Of a stretch of DNA of 64,000 nt, positions 62,211-64,000 are shown piece by piece. The notes below the pieces were generated by a model. The model was not told the DNA's origin and searched no databases. It was given only the letters and a program-made list of their open reading frames with translations. Made by a program: the position numbers and the translations under genes. The stretch comes from Stercorarius parasiticus (taxonomy: Eukaryota > Chordata > Aves > Charadriiformes > Stercorariidae): the NCBI GenBank assembly GCA_013396915.1, contig VWZL01000298.1, positions 490,144 through 554,143 on the forward strand, in the 5' to 3' direction. Positions within the stretch are counted from its first letter, which is position 1; each line of letters starts with the position of its first letter.

Positions 62211-64000
62211 GAAGTCCTGAAACTATCCCCCATCCGCACAGCCACAGATACAAATGCCAGCAGGGTTGTTGGAATTTCAAGCACAATCTGTGAATAGGCA
62301 CCAATGAAGTAACCGAGGAACTAGGTGGGAAAGGGTATCAGGTTCAAAATCTGTCGGGCTGAAGTCTGAAATGCATGTTGTTAGGTACTGGAGGCATGAT
62401 GAAAAACAAGCCTGAAAGTTCACAGTAACCTTTTTCTTTCCAGCTACTTGTACGTAACTTTTCCTTAAAGAGTATTTGGCTTTGTTGTTATCTAGGGTAC
62501 CAATGCTACAAGCCTCCTAACGGCCAACTGGCTGCAAGAGCAGCTCCATGTGCAAATTACTCCACCTTCTTCTCATGTAGTATCTTTTCCGTCACCCTCA
62601 GCTTCGCACAGGTGCACATCAAGTGCAAAAACCTTTGTGCTGAAGCCCAAACGCAAACTCTCTTCTAGCGCCAGGTGCTCTGGGACCTGCCTCCCAGGTA
62701 TCAGCCCTTCCAGAGTCAACACAGACTTTATTTGAAGGTGAGGGAAGGAAAGCATCCACAGCAGAGCAAGCAATGAAGCGAAAGTGTGGGTAAAATGGCT
62801 GCTGCTGGCAGCGTGCCACAGACACGACATTTCCAGTGTTCATCATGTCTCTCTGTACCTCCTTTTTTTTGAAAGTCATTATATACATGGTGCATAGGAA
62901 TTCCGGGCAGCGGCAGAGCTAACGATGACTTACCTATCCTTTCACCTCTGTATTTCTCACAGAGGTCCGTGAGGGTAATCTCTGCCCAGCAGCAGGGGAA
63001 AAGCCCCACAAAATAACATGTGCTTATCTGCAGGCAAAACTGTAGCTCCTGTTATCAGAGTATATCCAAGAGCCTTTTCCACCCTTCATCCACACTACCT
63101 TGACCCCATGGTAGTTAAGACTTCAGTGGGGCTTTTGCCGGTTGAGAAGAAAGCTTGTTCTATAAATAAAGAGCTGAGGGGAGGTGACACCAGTCTGTCC
63201 ATCCTCACGCAGCGAGGCTGCAACTAATAGATCCAATCCCCATGCTGTTGCTGCATCCTGCTTGCATCCCCAGCACAGCCCTTCTGGGACTGGGGACCAA
63301 ACTTCCCAGTCATGCCCAACAGCCCTCCTTTGCCCTCTGAGCTTCAAGAGCATCCCAATGTCTTCCCATCTCATGAAGGGCTGCTCCAGCTACAGTCGGG
63401 CAAAGCACAGTGCCGAGAAACCGAAATGAGTTGTCCACATTACGCATGGCTTTTGCAACTCTGTCCTCACCTCACAGAACTTCAAACCTGGTGTTCTTCC
63501 TCTAGGATATGTAACGCCAAAGTGCCCAGGTGGGTGCAGAGGAAAGGGTCCATCAATCCCAGTCGCAGAACAAGCCAGAGCGAAGGTATTACATCGGCTT
63601 AAAAATTACAGGCACGTTCACAGTCCCACATCACTGTCTGGATCCTGGAAGGTGGTAAGGGAATGGCAAGTACTTACCTATAAATTACAGGTAAAATAGA
63701 GGGAGAGATGAATACGTACACAGGACCAATACAAAAACACTTGTAGGGTTTGCTTGCCAAAATGAAAACTGTACAATTTGGCATTGCCTTAAATGTTGCT
63801 GCTCGTAATACACTTAAAAAAAATTATGGGGTATAAAACCCCTGGAATGCTCTGCAAAATTAGGAAGTTATTAGGCCAGATGATACCAATTTGACTCTAG
63901 CACAGCTTTGTCGTAATTCCAGAGTTAATAGAATTACTGTATGAACTGGTCCAAAACCTAAGCAGAGTACTTCCAGTACGCTCTGTAGCTGCTAGGCATT

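Larger units (their letters stand above)
37700..64000 (-). other. ZNF516: ZNF516 gene, 3' half (exons, introns, 3' UTR)
   Basis: This span covers the part of ZNF516 visible here, transcribed right to left. Four coding exons, three complete introns (4959, 907 and 6533 nt) and part of a fourth intron are present. All junctions follow the GT-AG rule, and the codon phases join without a break: each of the first two exons leaves a one-base G that the next exon completes, and the third ends on a full codon. The encoded protein segment is about 570 residues, roughly the C-terminal half of a protein that is about 1160 residues in human. ZNF516 is a nuclear C2H2 zinc-finger transcription regulator; in mammals it is linked to CtBP/LSD1 co-repressor recruitment and to brown-fat gene activation. 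The promoter, 5' UTR and N-terminal finger arrays are outside the window. The left boundary is a predicted polyadenylation site, not observed. Confidence 0.93.
54798..64000 (-). other. ZNF516 intron upstream of the large exon (3' part)
   Basis: At least 9.2 kb of intron lies between the large exon and the missing upstream exon. No zinc-finger coding sequence appears in it on either strand, so the N-terminal fingers must lie beyond the window. The intron contains an old CR1 copy in two pieces (58.6-59.1 and 59.6-59.8 kb), a TA repeat and a 23-base A run. Open frames here are short and match no family I know. Confidence 0.8.

Noticed and set aside
1..64000. Searched for tRNA or rRNA genes, CRISPR arrays, bacterial operons, LTR retroviral pol/env sequence and a second coding gene.
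   Set aside because: None seen. The only tandem structures are simple repeats, and no viral protein motifs were found.

Overview
This is vertebrate nuclear DNA, most likely from a bird. It is AT-rich, intron-bearing and poor in coding sequence. It carries a 5'-truncated CR1 (chicken repeat 1) LINE with the typical avian 3' end near 30.9-31.4 kb, older eroded CR1 and CORE-SINE-like copies, and no mammalian-type Alu, B1 or L1 sequence. I cannot name the species. The window holds no bacterial or operon-like features.

The only protein-coding gene I can support is the 3' half of ZNF516 on the minus strand. Four coding exons can be placed to the base with splice signals and matching phases: 54797-53319 (1479 nt, 493 residues, one C2H2 finger and a PLDLS motif), 48359-48255 (105 nt, the last C2H2 finger), 47347-47280 (68 nt, 23-residue tail segment) and 40746-40687 (60 nt, last 19 residues and stop). 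The two smallest exons do not stand out as open reading frames; I found them by splice phase and by resemblance to the C-terminus of mammalian ZNF516. A 3' UTR of about 3 kb probably runs to an AATAAA signal at 37728-37723. The 5' half of the gene, with the N-terminal finger arrays and the promoter, lies beyond base 64000; 54798-64000 is intron.

Bases 1 to about 37.7 kb lie downstream of ZNF516 and look like gene-free intergenic DNA. They contain one 409-base assembly gap, simple repeats, the CR1 copy, two old SINE-like copies, a short CpG-rich patch near 26 kb, and several unique AT-rich blocks that resemble conserved non-coding elements. In mammals the neighbour on this side of ZNF516 is TSHZ1 across a large gene desert; shared synteny here is an inference.

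I found no convincing previously undescribed system. The points most worth a second look are the terminal-exon structure of ZNF516 (a CpG-rich last exon, and a long open alternative frame if the 68-nt exon is skipped), a TCCC microsatellite serving as the polypyrimidine tract of one acceptor, a degenerate finger start at an exon junction, and the candidate regulatory blocks.
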